From Candidatus Campbelliibacteriota bacterium (lineage in GTDB: Bacteria > Patescibacteriota > Minisyncoccia > Phycocordibacterales > CSBR16-193): DNA of 35,631 nucleotides. The translations under genes were made by a program, and so were the position numbers. Below, piece after piece: positions 9,749 to 19,022 of this stretch (position 1 is the stretch's first letter; each line of letters begins with the position of its first letter). Under the pieces are notes generated by a model, which worked only from the letters and a program-made list of their open reading frames with translations, was not told where the DNA came from and searched no databases. The stretch covers positions 1 to 35,631 of the forward strand of contig SLDR01000038.1 of NCBI GenBank assembly GCA_007125155.1, read 5' to 3'.

Positions 9749-10855
9749 ATGACTATAAATGACACACAAGGCGCCCTATCGAGTTCACTGATAAAAGCCA
9801 TGATGGACGCCGGAGCCATAGTCGGAGCCGACGAGAAGAACGTGCGTCCCTCCTCGCTGGACCTGACTCTTTCGGAAGAAGTCTATAAGGTTGAAGGGAT
9901 CTTTCAACCTTACTTAAAGGAAAGCGTTCGTGAAATGCTTCCTTTGATAAAAAAAAGAAAACATAAACTTTCAGAACCTTTCGAGAAGGGAGAGATGTAT
10001 ATAGCTCGACTTAATGAGAGTTTTTCTCTTCCCGGATCCGTCTATGGTTTATGTAATCCCAAATCTACGACCGGTCGCCTTGATATTCACGTGAGGGCAA
10101 TGGCTGACGGCGTTTCCCGTTACGACTCCCTGGCCCCGGCGGGATGGGCGGGTGAAGTATGGGTATCCATCGTATCGAAAACGTTCCCGGTAAGAATGTC
10201 AAAGAACCAGACCCTTAACCAGGTCAGATTCTTTAATGCCGAAACCAAACTTTCAGAACTTGATCTCGAGCTTTTTAGCATGAAAGATCCTCTTTTGTGG
10301 AACCGCAAAGGCGAAAAGATACCCTGGAAGAAGGTAAAGGTTTTTGATAAGGATGACTCGATCTCTCTGACACTCGATTGCGAAGAGGGAAACGTCGGTT
10401 GGAAGGCCCTGTCTTCCGCCGGGGTCTTGGATATGAATTGTTACGGGACTTACAGGGTTTCCGATTATTTTACTTCGATAAAGAAAAGAAAAGGTTTTGT
10501 TCATTTGAAAAAAAACGAGTTTTACATTCTTTCGACCTTTGAATCGGTTCGGGTACCTCCCCGGCTCGCCTGTGAGATGATCCCGATGGATGAAAAAAGT
10601 GGTGAATTTCGAGCTCACTATGCAGGTTTCATTGATCCCGGATGGGGGTGGGGAAAGAGAGGCGAAGGAAGAGGCAGACCCCTGACACTGGAGGTCAGAC
10701 CTTTTGAAGATCTTATAATTCGTCCCCACCAGCCCATAGCCAAGGTCAGGTTTGAGAGGGTCGCAGGTCGCTTGGAGCAAGGATATGACGGTATCATTGA
10801 TTCCAATTACATAAAACAGGAAGGCCCACGCTTGGCCAAGCAATTCAAACTCTGA
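9749..10855 (+). CDS. dcd: Two-domain 2'-deoxycytidine 5'-triphosphate deaminase (DCD family)
   Basis: Two dUTPase/Dcd-fold segments: NPKSTTGRLDIHVR...LAPAGWAGEVWVSIV and AHYAGFIDPGWGWG...TLEVRPFEDLIIRPHQPIAKVRFE. Confidence 0.85.
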   Translation: MTINDTQGALSSSLIKAMMDAGAIVGADEKNVRPSSLDLTLSEEVYKVEGIFQPYLKESVREMLPLIKKRKHKLSEPFEKGEMYIARLNESFSLPGSVYGLCNPKSTTGRLDIHVRAMADGVSRYDSLAPAGWAGEVWVSIVSKTFPVRMSKNQTLNQVRFFNAETKLSELDLELFSMKDPLLWNRKGEKIPWKKVKVFDKDDSISLTLDCEEGNVGWKALSSAGVLDMNCYGTYRVSDYFTSIKKRKGFVHLKKNEFYILSTFESVRVPPRLACEMIPMDEKSGEFRAHYAGFIDPGWGWGKRGEGRGRPLTLEVRPFEDLIIRPHQPIAKVRFERVAGRLEQGYDGIIDSNYIKQEGPRLAKQFKL

Positions 10856-10953
10856 TCTTTTAAAGGGTTGAATTTATTCGTGTTGCGGAGACCTCGCTTC
10901 CTTTCTTTACCGGCGTGTGTTTTGAACGGTTATTTGTTACAATGGCGATTATT

Positions 10954-12126
10954 ATGAAAGATACTCCGATAAAAAAAATAATTGAAAGAGAGAAAAAAAG
11001 ACAAGATAAGGTAATAAACCTGATAGCTTCAGAGAATTACGTATCGGACGACGTTTTAGACGCTTTGGGCTCCGAGATGGTGAATAAATATTCCGAGGGA
11101 TACCCGGGACGCCGTTATTACGGAGGCAACGAAATGATGGACGAACTTGAAAAGCTGACACAAAAAAGGGCACTTGAGACTTTTAAACTTTCCGACAAAA
11201 AATGGCATGTCAATGTTCAACCTCTTTCAGGTACTCCCGCCAATCTGGCCGTTTATATGGCTTTGATCCCTCCGGGAGGAAAGATAATGGGAATGTCGCT
11301 CGAGCAGGGAGGGCATCTGTCTCACGGTTTCAGTGCATCGGCTACCGGAAAGTTCTGGAAGCAGGTGCCTTTTGGGGTCGATACAAAGACCGAGCGCATA
11401 GACCACGACAGGGTCGGTGAAATAGCCTTAAAAGAAAAACCCGATATGATCGTCGCGGGATTTACGGCTTATCCGAGAAAGGTGAACTGGAAAAGATTTA
11501 GAGAGATAGCGGATTCCTGCGGAGCCTATCTTCATGTAGATATGTCCCATATCGCCGGATTGGTTGCCGCCGGTGAACATCCTTCACCCTTCAGGTATGC
11601 CGATACCGTAATGACGACGGTCCATAAAACCCTTCGGGGTCCCCGAGCCGCCATTATTTGGTCGGTTAAAGACGACAGGAAGATCGGTCAAGCTGTTGAC
11701 AGGGCGGTTTTTCCCGGTTTGCAGGGAGGTCCTCACATGAATCAGATAGCTTCGGTGGCTGTTGCCTTGAAAGAGGCCGATGGGGCGGATTTCAAAAAAT
11801 ATGCGAAAAAAGTCGTCTCAAACGCAAAAGCTCTGGCCGGTGCTTTGAAGAATAAAAAATGGCGTGTAATTTCCGGTGGCACCGACACCCACCTTATTTT
11901 GATCGATACCTGGTTGAAAGGATCAGGTATATCCGGAAAAGATGCGAGCGAGAGGCTTGAAAAGAAAGGGATAATTGTTAACAAGAACACCATTCCCGGA
12001 GAGACTCGCACCGCCACTGATCCGTCGGGGATCCGGCTTGGCACCGCTGCGGAAACAACCAGAGGAAAAAATGAAAAAGATTTTGTCGCAATAGCCGACA
12101 TGATAGATGAGATACTGAAGAAATGA
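10954..12126 (+). CDS. glyA: Serine hydroxymethyltransferase
   Basis: VINLIASENYVSDDVLDALGSEMVNKYSEGYPGRRYYGG; PLP lysine in TTVHKTLRGPR. Start set at ATG 10954, 10 nt after TACAAT; the ORF track starts at 10915. Confidence 0.97.
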   Translation: MKDTPIKKIIEREKKRQDKVINLIASENYVSDDVLDALGSEMVNKYSEGYPGRRYYGGNEMMDELEKLTQKRALETFKLSDKKWHVNVQPLSGTPANLAVYMALIPPGGKIMGMSLEQGGHLSHGFSASATGKFWKQVPFGVDTKTERIDHDRVGEIALKEKPDMIVAGFTAYPRKVNWKRFREIADSCGAYLHVDMSHIAGLVAAGEHPSPFRYADTVMTTVHKTLRGPRAAIIWSVKDDRKIGQAVDRAVFPGLQGGPHMNQIASVAVALKEADGADFKKYAKKVVSNAKALAGALKNKKWRVISGGTDTHLILIDTWLKGSGISGKDASERLEKKGIIVNKNTIPGETRTATDPSGIRLGTAAETTRGKNEKDFVAIADMIDEILKK

Positions 12127-12143
12127 GAGCCTAAGGTATATTC

Positions 12144-12857
12144 ATGGGATCCGGAAAAGATCTAAAAACAAGAAAAGGAAAACTCATAGTAATTGACGGT
12201 ATAGACGGCTCCGGAAAGGCCACCCAGGTGGATCTTTTGAAAAAGCGTCTTTCAAAAGAGGGAATTAAAGTGAAAAGTATAGATTTTCCAAGATATTATG
12301 ATAATTTCTTCGGAAGATTCATAGGAGAATGTCTTTCGGGGATGCACGGAGACTTCATTAAAGCCAATCCAAGGGTGGTGTCCGTTCTTTACGCAGCTGA
12401 CAGGTTCGAGTCGTCAAGAAAAATAAAAAAATGGATAGATGGTGGATTTTGGGTCATAGCAGACAGATATGTCAGTGCCAACCAGATACATCAAGGAGGG
12501 AAAATAAGTGACCCCGGAAGCAGAAAGAAATTTCTTGATTGGTTAGAGACGATGGAGCATGGCGTTTTTGATCTACCGTACCCCGATATGGTCTTTTATC
12601 TCGATGTTGATGTCGAAACCAGTCGAAAGTGGCTAGAAAACAAAGAAACAAAGAAGACAAAGAAATACCTCAAGGGTAGAAAGGACCTGGCCGAGAATGA
12701 TTTGGATTATTTGAAGAACTCGAGGAACACGGCTTTAAACTTGGAAAGAAGGAATGATAACTGGTTCAAGGTACCCTGCCGTTCCAAAAGAAAGGTTTTG
12801 GGACCCGAAGAAGTACATGAGAGGATATTCGATATAATCAAAAGCAATATCAAATGA
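12144..12857 (+). CDS. tmk: Thymidylate kinase
   Basis: LIVIDGIDGSGKATQVDLLKKRL P-loop, VIADRYVSANQIHQGGK, YLDVDVETS. Confidence 0.92.
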   Translation: MGSGKDLKTRKGKLIVIDGIDGSGKATQVDLLKKRLSKEGIKVKSIDFPRYYDNFFGRFIGECLSGMHGDFIKANPRVVSVLYAADRFESSRKIKKWIDGGFWVIADRYVSANQIHQGGKISDPGSRKKFLDWLETMEHGVFDLPYPDMVFYLDVDVETSRKWLENKETKKTKKYLKGRKDLAENDLDYLKNSRNTALNLERRNDNWFKVPCRSKRKVLGPEEVHERIFDIIKSNIK

Positions 12858-12979
12858 ATACCATGGAGATGAAGATATTGAAAAAATTACAGCACACTCT
12901 TTCTTCTCGTCAGGGAAGGGTGGGCAAGGATGTTTTCAGATGTGGCATTCTTATACACTTTTTGTTTTTATTTAGATAG
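12854..12979 (+). CDS. Possible 41-aa small ORF between tmk and argS
   Basis: Reading gives MNTMEMKILKKLQHTLSSRQGRVGKDVFRCGILIHFLFLFR*; ATG overlaps the tmk TGA (ATGA). Too short for the ORF track; no homology evidence. Confidence 0.25.
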   Translation: MNTMEMKILKKLQHTLSSRQGRVGKDVFRCGILIHFLFLFR

Positions 12980-12988
12980 GATGTATTC

Positions 12989-14710
12989 ATGGACATAAAG
13001 ACGAAGATCATAAAGACCATAAGTACGGCATTGGATGAACGGGGAATATCGGTTTCGACGGTGGATCTGGAGCACCCGTCTGATATGACTCATGGTGATT
13101 ATGCGACCAATGTCGCCATGGTGTATGGCAAGAAGGAAGGGAGGGAACCACTGAAGCTGGCCAAGGAGATAGTTGATGATATTGAGAAAATACTTGACCG
13201 GGACATAGAAAAGGTAACGATAGCCGGTCCCGGATTCATTAATTTTCATCTTTCAAGGAGCTTTTTCTCCGGGGTCTCTTCCATGATAAAAAGGTCCGGA
13301 CGAGATTTCGGAAAGAACGATAAGCTGAAAGGAAAAAGAGTAATGGTGGAATACACCGACCCGAATCCTTTCAAAGAGCTACATGCGGGACACTTGATGA
13401 GTAACTCGGTAGGCGAATCCGTTTCAAGGCTCATGGAGTTTGCCGGAGCCCAAGTTATAAGGGCCAATTACCAAGGAGATGTCGGTCCTCATGTAGCTAA
13501 AGCTTTATGGGGAATGATAAAAATGAAGAGCTCCCTCCCGAAGGAAGAGGCCACCCTTGAAGAGAAGATATCTTTCATAGGGCGGGCATATGTTGAAGGA
13601 TCGACGGAATACGAAAAAAATGAAGAGACCCGGAAAGAAATAGATGAGATAAACAAAGCGGTATATGAAAAAAGCGATCCCGAACTGATGGATCTTTATA
13701 GTTGGGGTCGGGAGATAAGCCTTGTTCATTTTGAGAATATATACAAAAAACTTGACACCTCTTTCGATCATTATTTTTTCGAAAGCGAAACTGCTCAGAA
13801 AGGGAAGGAGATAGTGAAGAATGGTCTTAAAAAGGGAGTTTTTGAAATGTCGGACGGCGCGGTGGTCTTTAAGGGTGAGGAATACGGTCTTCATACCAGA
13901 GTATTCATAACTTCTCTGGGACTTCCCACTTATGAAGCGAAGGATCTGGGACTCAACACTCTGAAGTTTGAGATCGAAGATCCGGACCTTTCCATCGTGG
14001 TGACCGCCAATGAACAGAAGGAGTATTTTAAGGTGATGTTGAAGGCCCTGTCTTTGCTTTATCCGGATGTTGTTCGTAAGACCGTACATGTCACTCACGG
14101 AATTCTTACCACCCCGGAAGGCAAGATGTCGTCTCGCTTGGGGAATGTGATCGGGGGAGGAACATTGCTTGATGATGCCGAAGAGATGGTTTTGAAAAGG
14201 ACCAAAAAAGGAGGCAAATTTGAAAATGAAGAAGAAGAAAAAAAAGCTTCCGCCGTAATTGCTTTGGCCGCCGTAAGGTTCGCCATCTTAAAGCAGGCTC
14301 CGGGAAAGAACGTTGTTTTCGATTTTGACCGCTCCCTTTCGCTTGAAGGTGATTCGGGGCCTTACTTGCAGTATTCTCTGACCCGGGCAACCTCGGTTAT
14401 AAGACTGGCGACCGACCTTGGCATAGAGGCCGATGAATCGGGGGAGTTCTTTTTGGAAACCGAACTGGAGCGTTTAATTTACAGATTTCCCGAGGTGGTG
14501 GAGAGGGCTCAAAAAGAGTATGCTCCTCATCATATTGTGACCTATCTGATATCATTGGCGTCTTGTTTTAATGTGTTTTACGCCGAACACAGAATAGCGG
14601 ATCCCGATGACAGATACTCCGGCTATAAGCTCCTGCTCACCGAAAGCTTTCAAACCGTAATGAAGAACGGTCTTTATATTCTGGGTATAGACGCACCTGA
14701 AAGAATGTGA
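12989..14710 (+). CDS. argS: Arginyl-tRNA synthetase
   Basis: DPNPFKELHAGHLMSNSVGESVSRL (HIGH region), KMSSRLGNVI, and DALR-type anticodon-binding C-terminus. Confidence 0.96.
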   Translation: MDIKTKIIKTISTALDERGISVSTVDLEHPSDMTHGDYATNVAMVYGKKEGREPLKLAKEIVDDIEKILDRDIEKVTIAGPGFINFHLSRSFFSGVSSMIKRSGRDFGKNDKLKGKRVMVEYTDPNPFKELHAGHLMSNSVGESVSRLMEFAGAQVIRANYQGDVGPHVAKALWGMIKMKSSLPKEEATLEEKISFIGRAYVEGSTEYEKNEETRKEIDEINKAVYEKSDPELMDLYSWGREISLVHFENIYKKLDTSFDHYFFESETAQKGKEIVKNGLKKGVFEMSDGAVVFKGEEYGLHTRVFITSLGLPTYEAKDLGLNTLKFEIEDPDLSIVVTANEQKEYFKVMLKALSLLYPDVVRKTVHVTHGILTTPEGKMSSRLGNVIGGGTLLDDAEEMVLKRTKKGGKFENEEEEKKASAVIALAAVRFAILKQAPGKNVVFDFDRSLSLEGDSGPYLQYSLTRATSVIRLATDLGIEADESGEFFLETELERLIYRFPEVVERAQKEYAPHHIVTYLISLASCFNVFYAEHRIADPDDRYSGYKLLLTESFQTVMKNGLYILGIDAPERM

Positions 14711-14790
14711 CCTTTCTCTTTTGAGGTCTATTTTTTATAGTATGTAAGCGGTTTTTTCTTAGTTTACTACTGTGTTATCATAGAGAGATC

Positions 14791-17700
14791 ATGAGTTTTA
14801 ATGAAGATGTAAACGAAAAAAGAAAAAGTGATATCGCCATCGAAGAAGAAAAAGTTCTTCGTTTTTGGCAAGAACGCGAAATTTTTAGAAAAACTTTGGA
14901 GAGGCCTGCATCTGAAGGGAACTTCGTTTTCTATGACGGTCCTCCTTTTGCCACAGGTCTTCCTCATTACGGCCATATTTTGGCCGGGACCATAAAAGAT
15001 GTCATTCCCCGGTATCAAACCATGTGCGGCAAGTATGTCCGAAGGGTTTGGGGTTGGGATTGCCACGGCCTTCCCGTGGAGAATCTGGTAGAAAAAGAGT
15101 TGGGTCTCAAGAGTAAAAAGGACATAGAGGATTACGGTATAGAAGAGTTCAATCGAGCGGCTCGAGAGAGTGTCCTGTTATACGATAAAGAATGGAAAAG
15201 AATAATCCCGCGAATGGGTCGTTGGGTGGATATGGATAACGCCTACAAGACCATGAACCCCTCCTTTACCGAGTCGGTTTTCCATTCATTTAAGATGCTT
15301 AATGAAAAAGGTCTTCTGTACAAGGGTTTTAAATCAATGCATATATGTCCCAGATGTGAGACCACTCTTTCCAATTTTGAAGTGAATCTGGGATATAAAG
15401 ATATAAAAGATAACTCTGTCACGGCAATGTTCAAGCTCAGAGACCCCGATACCGAGAAGCTCGGGATCAAGAAGAAGAAAAATGTTTACGTGTTGAGCTG
15501 GACCACCACTCCTTGGACCCTGCCGGGCAATGCCGCTTTGGCCGTAGGTGGGGAAATAAGATATGTTTTGGTTGAAAAAGAAGAAGCTTATTATATTTTG
15601 GCCGAAGATCGGCTGAGTAAGGTCATCGGTGAAGACGCAAAGACGGAGGCCTCAATGAAAGGTAAAGACCTCGAGGGGCTTGCTTATGAGCCTTTGTTTG
15701 ATTTCTTTATTGATTCCGATCTTCACGGCGATAAGGAAAAAGGATGGAAGATATATTCCGCCGATTTTGTGACTACCGAGGAGGGTACGGGTGTGGTTCA
15801 TATAGCCCCGGCTTTTGGTTACGACGACCATGAGCTTTCAAAGGAACATGACATTCCGTTTATCCAGCATGTCAACATGCGCGGTGAATTTACCAAAGAA
15901 CTGGGCGATCTCGCCGGAAGACAGGTCAAGCCCGAAGGAGATTGTTCGGAGACCGATATTGAGATAATAAAAAGACTGGCTCGCGAAGGAAAACTTTTTT
16001 CTAAAGAAAAAATAACCCATTCTTATCCTCACTGCTGGCGTTGTGAAACTCCTCTTTTGAATTATGCCACTGACTCTTGGTTCGTGAAGGTCTCAGATCT
16101 TGTCGGGAAACTGGTAGAGGAGAATAAGAAGGTCCTATGGATACCCGAGCATGTGGGCAGTAATCGCTTTGGTGAATGGTTGGCGGAAGCGAAAGATTGG
16201 TCGGTATCACGTTCCAGATTCTGGGGTACACCCATTCCAATTTGGGAGTGTCATGATTGCGGAGAGTATACCGTTGTAGGTTCTTTTGAGGAGATAGCCA
16301 AACAGTCGAACAATGTTTATTTTGCGGTTCGCCACGGTGAGGCTGAAAGCAACGTGAAAGATATTTTGAGTTCGGGTCCGGAGAATCCCCATCATTTGAC
16401 TGAAAAAGGCAAGAAGCAGGTAAAGAAGACCGCAAATACGATATCTTCGGATCCCCCTGATGTGATCGTAACCTCTGACATATTGAGAGCAAAGGAGACG
16501 GCGGAAATAATAGCCGATGTTTGCGGTATATCCTCCGAACACATAGTCGAAGACGCCAGGTTGCGTGAACTTGATTTCGGAGACCTGAACCTGCGTCCCG
16601 CCGATGAATACAGAGGTCTTTTCGATGACTGGACTGATACCTTTGAGAACAGGATCCCCGGAGGCGAAAGTTATGTTGATGTAAAGAGACGCCTCGGTGC
16701 CCTCATGGATGAGCTGGAAATGAAGTATTCCGGCAAAAGGATACTTATTGTTTCTCATAATGCCCCGCTTTGGCTTCTGAGCTGTGTCGCGGTCTTCGCT
16801 GACAGGAAGGAGTCAATAGAAATAAGAGGTGACAAGAAGAAAGACTTCATGGACAACGCCGAAGTCCGTGAGATAACTTACAAGCGTTTACCTCATAATG
16901 AAAATTACGAGAAGGACATGCATCGCCCTTACATCGATGAGGTCGAACTTAATTGCTCTTGCGGTGGCGTTATGAAGAGAATAAGCGACGTTTTTGATAC
17001 TTGGTATGATTCGGGGTCCGTTCCGTTCGCTCAGATACACTATCCCTTTGAAAATAAAAAGGAGTTCGAAAAAGCCGACAGTCCTTATTTTCCGGCCGAC
17101 TTTATTGCCGAGGGTCAAGATCAGACAAGGGGGTGGTTCTATACTCTTTTGGTATTGTCGACGGCGCTTTTCGGCAGAAGTCCGTTCAAAACGGTCGTTG
17201 TCAACGGTATAGTCTTGGCCGAGGATGGAAAGAAGATGTCAAAACGTCTTAAGAACTATCCGGACCCCATGGATATTGTGGATCGTTACGGCGCGGATGC
17301 TTTGAGGTATTCTATGCTCTCGTCTCAGGTTGTAAGGGCCGAGGATCTTGCTTTTAGCGAAGGTCGCGCTGATGAGGTTGCCAAAAAGCTCATAAACCGC
17401 CTTATGAACGTTGTTGCCTTCTACCGGATGTATGCTTCCGAGGACACTCCGCATATTGCTATTAAAGGAAAAAAGAAAAAAGATCTTGAGAGATTCGAAA
17501 AGCTCGATAAATGGATAGAGGCCCGGCTGATGGAGGTCGTTGAACAGGTTACCAAAGGCCTTGATGCTTATGAGATAAATCAAGCCGCTCGGCCTCTTAT
17601 GGATTTTGTTGACGATCTTTCAACGTGGTATATTCGAAGGTCGAGAGAACGGTTTAAAAACGAAGGAGAAGATTCGAAAAAGTGCCTTTTCGTGATCCGC

Positions 17701-18342
17701 ACGGTCTTGAAAACTTACTCCCAACTGCTGGCCCCTTTCATGCCGTTTACGGCCGAGAGGGTTTACGGAGCGGTAAGATCGAACGAGGATCCCGAAAGTG
17801 TGCACCTGGCATCTTGGCCCGAGAAAGAGGAGTATGATCGGTCCGTTATGGATGATTTCCGAAAGGTCAGGAAGATAATCTCGATCGCCCTTGAAAGACG
17901 CTCGGAGGCGGGTGTCCGTGTTCGCCAGCCTCTGTCAAAGGTGGTTCTAAAGCGAGGTCCGGAGTATCTGATAGAGGATGATGAACTAATTGAACACATA
18001 AGATCGGAAGTTAACGTAAAAGAGGTTGTGTTCAAGGATGGAATGAAGTCCGACATTGAATTGGATCTTGATCTGACACCCGACCTTATAAAGGAAGGAG
18101 AGATACGCGATCTGGTAAGGATCCTTCAGAGTTGCCGTAAAAAAGAAGGTTTCACCTCACAGGAAAAGGCCAAGCTCTCGGTCGAGACCGATGAAAGCGG
18201 AAAGGAATTGCTCGATAATGCTTCCGATGAACTTCGTGAAACCGTCAAGGTAACGGATATAGTTCATAAGGTTGCCGGGAAGTTTCATGAGTTCTCAGTG
18301 AATGAAAAGAAATTTCGCGTGGGGTTGGAAAAAGACGAATAA
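14791..18342 (+). CDS. ileS: Isoleucyl-tRNA synthetase with an internal histidine-phosphatase domain
   Basis: PPFATGLPHYGHILAGTIKD (HIGH), WTTTPWTLPGNAALAV (CP1 editing), KKMSKRLKNYPDP (KMSKS). Codons ~507-705 carry a histidine phosphatase fold (RHGEAESN, SDILRAKETA, LRELDFGD, PGGES, IVSHNAPLW). Confidence 0.97.
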   Translation: MSFNEDVNEKRKSDIAIEEEKVLRFWQEREIFRKTLERPASEGNFVFYDGPPFATGLPHYGHILAGTIKDVIPRYQTMCGKYVRRVWGWDCHGLPVENLVEKELGLKSKKDIEDYGIEEFNRAARESVLLYDKEWKRIIPRMGRWVDMDNAYKTMNPSFTESVFHSFKMLNEKGLLYKGFKSMHICPRCETTLSNFEVNLGYKDIKDNSVTAMFKLRDPDTEKLGIKKKKNVYVLSWTTTPWTLPGNAALAVGGEIRYVLVEKEEAYYILAEDRLSKVIGEDAKTEASMKGKDLEGLAYEPLFDFFIDSDLHGDKEKGWKIYSADFVTTEEGTGVVHIAPAFGYDDHELSKEHDIPFIQHVNMRGEFTKELGDLAGRQVKPEGDCSETDIEIIKRLAREGKLFSKEKITHSYPHCWRCETPLLNYATDSWFVKVSDLVGKLVEENKKVLWIPEHVGSNRFGEWLAEAKDWSVSRSRFWGTPIPIWECHDCGEYTVVGSFEEIAKQSNNVYFAVRHGEAESNVKDILSSGPENPHHLTEKGKKQVKKTANTISSDPPDVIVTSDILRAKETAEIIADVCGISSEHIVEDARLRELDFGDLNLRPADEYRGLFDDWTDTFENRIPGGESYVDVKRRLGALMDELEMKYSGKRILIVSHNAPLWLLSCVAVFADRKESIEIRGDKKKDFMDNAEVREITYKRLPHNENYEKDMHRPYIDEVELNCSCGGVMKRISDVFDTWYDSGSVPFAQIHYPFENKKEFEKADSPYFPADFIAEGQDQTRGWFYTLLVLSTALFGRSPFKTVVVNGIVLAEDGKKMSKRLKNYPDPMDIVDRYGADALRYSMLSSQVVRAEDLAFSEGRADEVAKKLINRLMNVVAFYRMYASEDTPHIAIKGKKKKDLERFEKLDKWIEARLMEVVEQVTKGLDAYEINQAARPLMDFVDDLSTWYIRRSRERFKNEGEDSKKCLFVIRTVLKTYSQLLAPFMPFTAERVYGAVRSNEDPESVHLASWPEKEEYDRSVMDDFRKVRKIISIALERRSEAGVRVRQPLSKVVLKRGPEYLIEDDELIEHIRSEVNVKEVVFKDGMKSDIELDLDLTPDLIKEGEIRDLVRILQSCRKKEGFTSQEKAKLSVETDESGKELLDNASDELRETVKVTDIVHKVAGKFHEFSVNEKKFRVGLEKDE
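16309..16905 (+). other. In-frame inserted histidine phosphatase (phosphoglycerate-mutase-like) domain within ileS
   Basis: Catalytic set present: R514/H515 (RHGE, codons at 16330 and 16333), R566 (SDILRAKET, 16486), E593 (LRELDFG), H656 (VSHN, 16756). Flanked by IleRS sequence WECHDCGEYTVVGSFEEI and DMHRPYIDEVELNCSCGG. Confidence 0.93.
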
Positions 18343-18351
18343 CCAAAACCT

Positions 18352-18933
18352 ATGAAGTATGATATACACGACACCAAGGCCATGGTCATCAGAAGCCATG
18401 GTCACGGAGAACACGGACTTTCGGTTTTATTGATGACCCGTGAATTCGGATGTCTTTACGCTCGGGCTGTCGGAGCACGCAAACCCCACTCCAAGATCAG
18501 ATCCGGCCTTGTTGATGGGTCTTACGTTTCCGCCGGTCTTGTGGCCGGTAAGTGCGGGTGGAGGGTGACATATCTGGTTCCTCATTCAAATTTTTATTTT
18601 TCCCTCAAAAACCGCCCTTCGGGCAGGAAGGCTGTCGCCAATATACTGTCGGTATGTGGTCACCTGATAGGCGAGAGCGAGGGTGGCCGGGAGGTGTTCG
18701 AGATCGTGAAGGAAGGGCTTTTCAAGATATCCTCAGGTGAAGGCAAGATCGGCGATATCGAAAGATCGGTCATGTTAAGACTGCTTTATGTTTTGGGCTA
18801 TGTTGATCATTCAATATATTCCAGCTTCTTTTCCGAGGAGGGTGTCCTCAGAAAGGTTGAAGCACCGGACCGTTCTTTGAAAGGAAGAAGATTGACCCGG
18901 GAGATAAACAGGGCTCTGTCGGTGGCATGGTAA
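18352..18933 (+). CDS. recO: DNA repair protein RecO (short form)
   Basis: N-terminal OB-fold-like segment DTKAMVIRSHGHGEHGLSVLLMTREFGCLYARAVGARKPHSKIRSGL; LRLLYVLGYVD near the C-terminus. Confidence 0.8.
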   Translation: MKYDIHDTKAMVIRSHGHGEHGLSVLLMTREFGCLYARAVGARKPHSKIRSGLVDGSYVSAGLVAGKCGWRVTYLVPHSNFYFSLKNRPSGRKAVANILSVCGHLIGESEGGREVFEIVKEGLFKISSGEGKIGDIERSVMLRLLYVLGYVDHSIYSSFFSEEGVLRKVEAPDRSLKGRRLTREINRALSVAW

Positions 18934-18986
18934 GTTCAAAAAGACATTCATTTGTTTTTGCGTTTTTTTGAGGCCGAAAGTTTAAT

Positions 18987-19015
18987 TTGAGAAGTTTACG
19001 TTTATGATATATAAT
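18987..19015 (+). promoter_or_regulatory. Sigma70-type promoter TTGAGA-N17-TATAAT, 7 nt upstream of ATG 19023
   Basis: Near-consensus -35, perfect -10, ideal spacing; predicted leaderless transcript. Confidence 0.75.
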
Positions 19016-19022
19016 TTTTTTG

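Noticed and set aside
16207-16758. 183-aa and overlapping 163-aa - strand ORFs inside ileS
   Set aside because: Antisense to the well-supported IleRS/phosphatase frame; no recognisable protein features.
16309-16905. Possibility that the phosphatase is a separate gene or an intein
   Set aside because: Frame is continuous with ileS on both sides and IleRS homology resumes exactly. No intein splice motifs (Cys/Ser at start, HN-C/S/T at end) are seen, and the fold is a histidine phosphatase.
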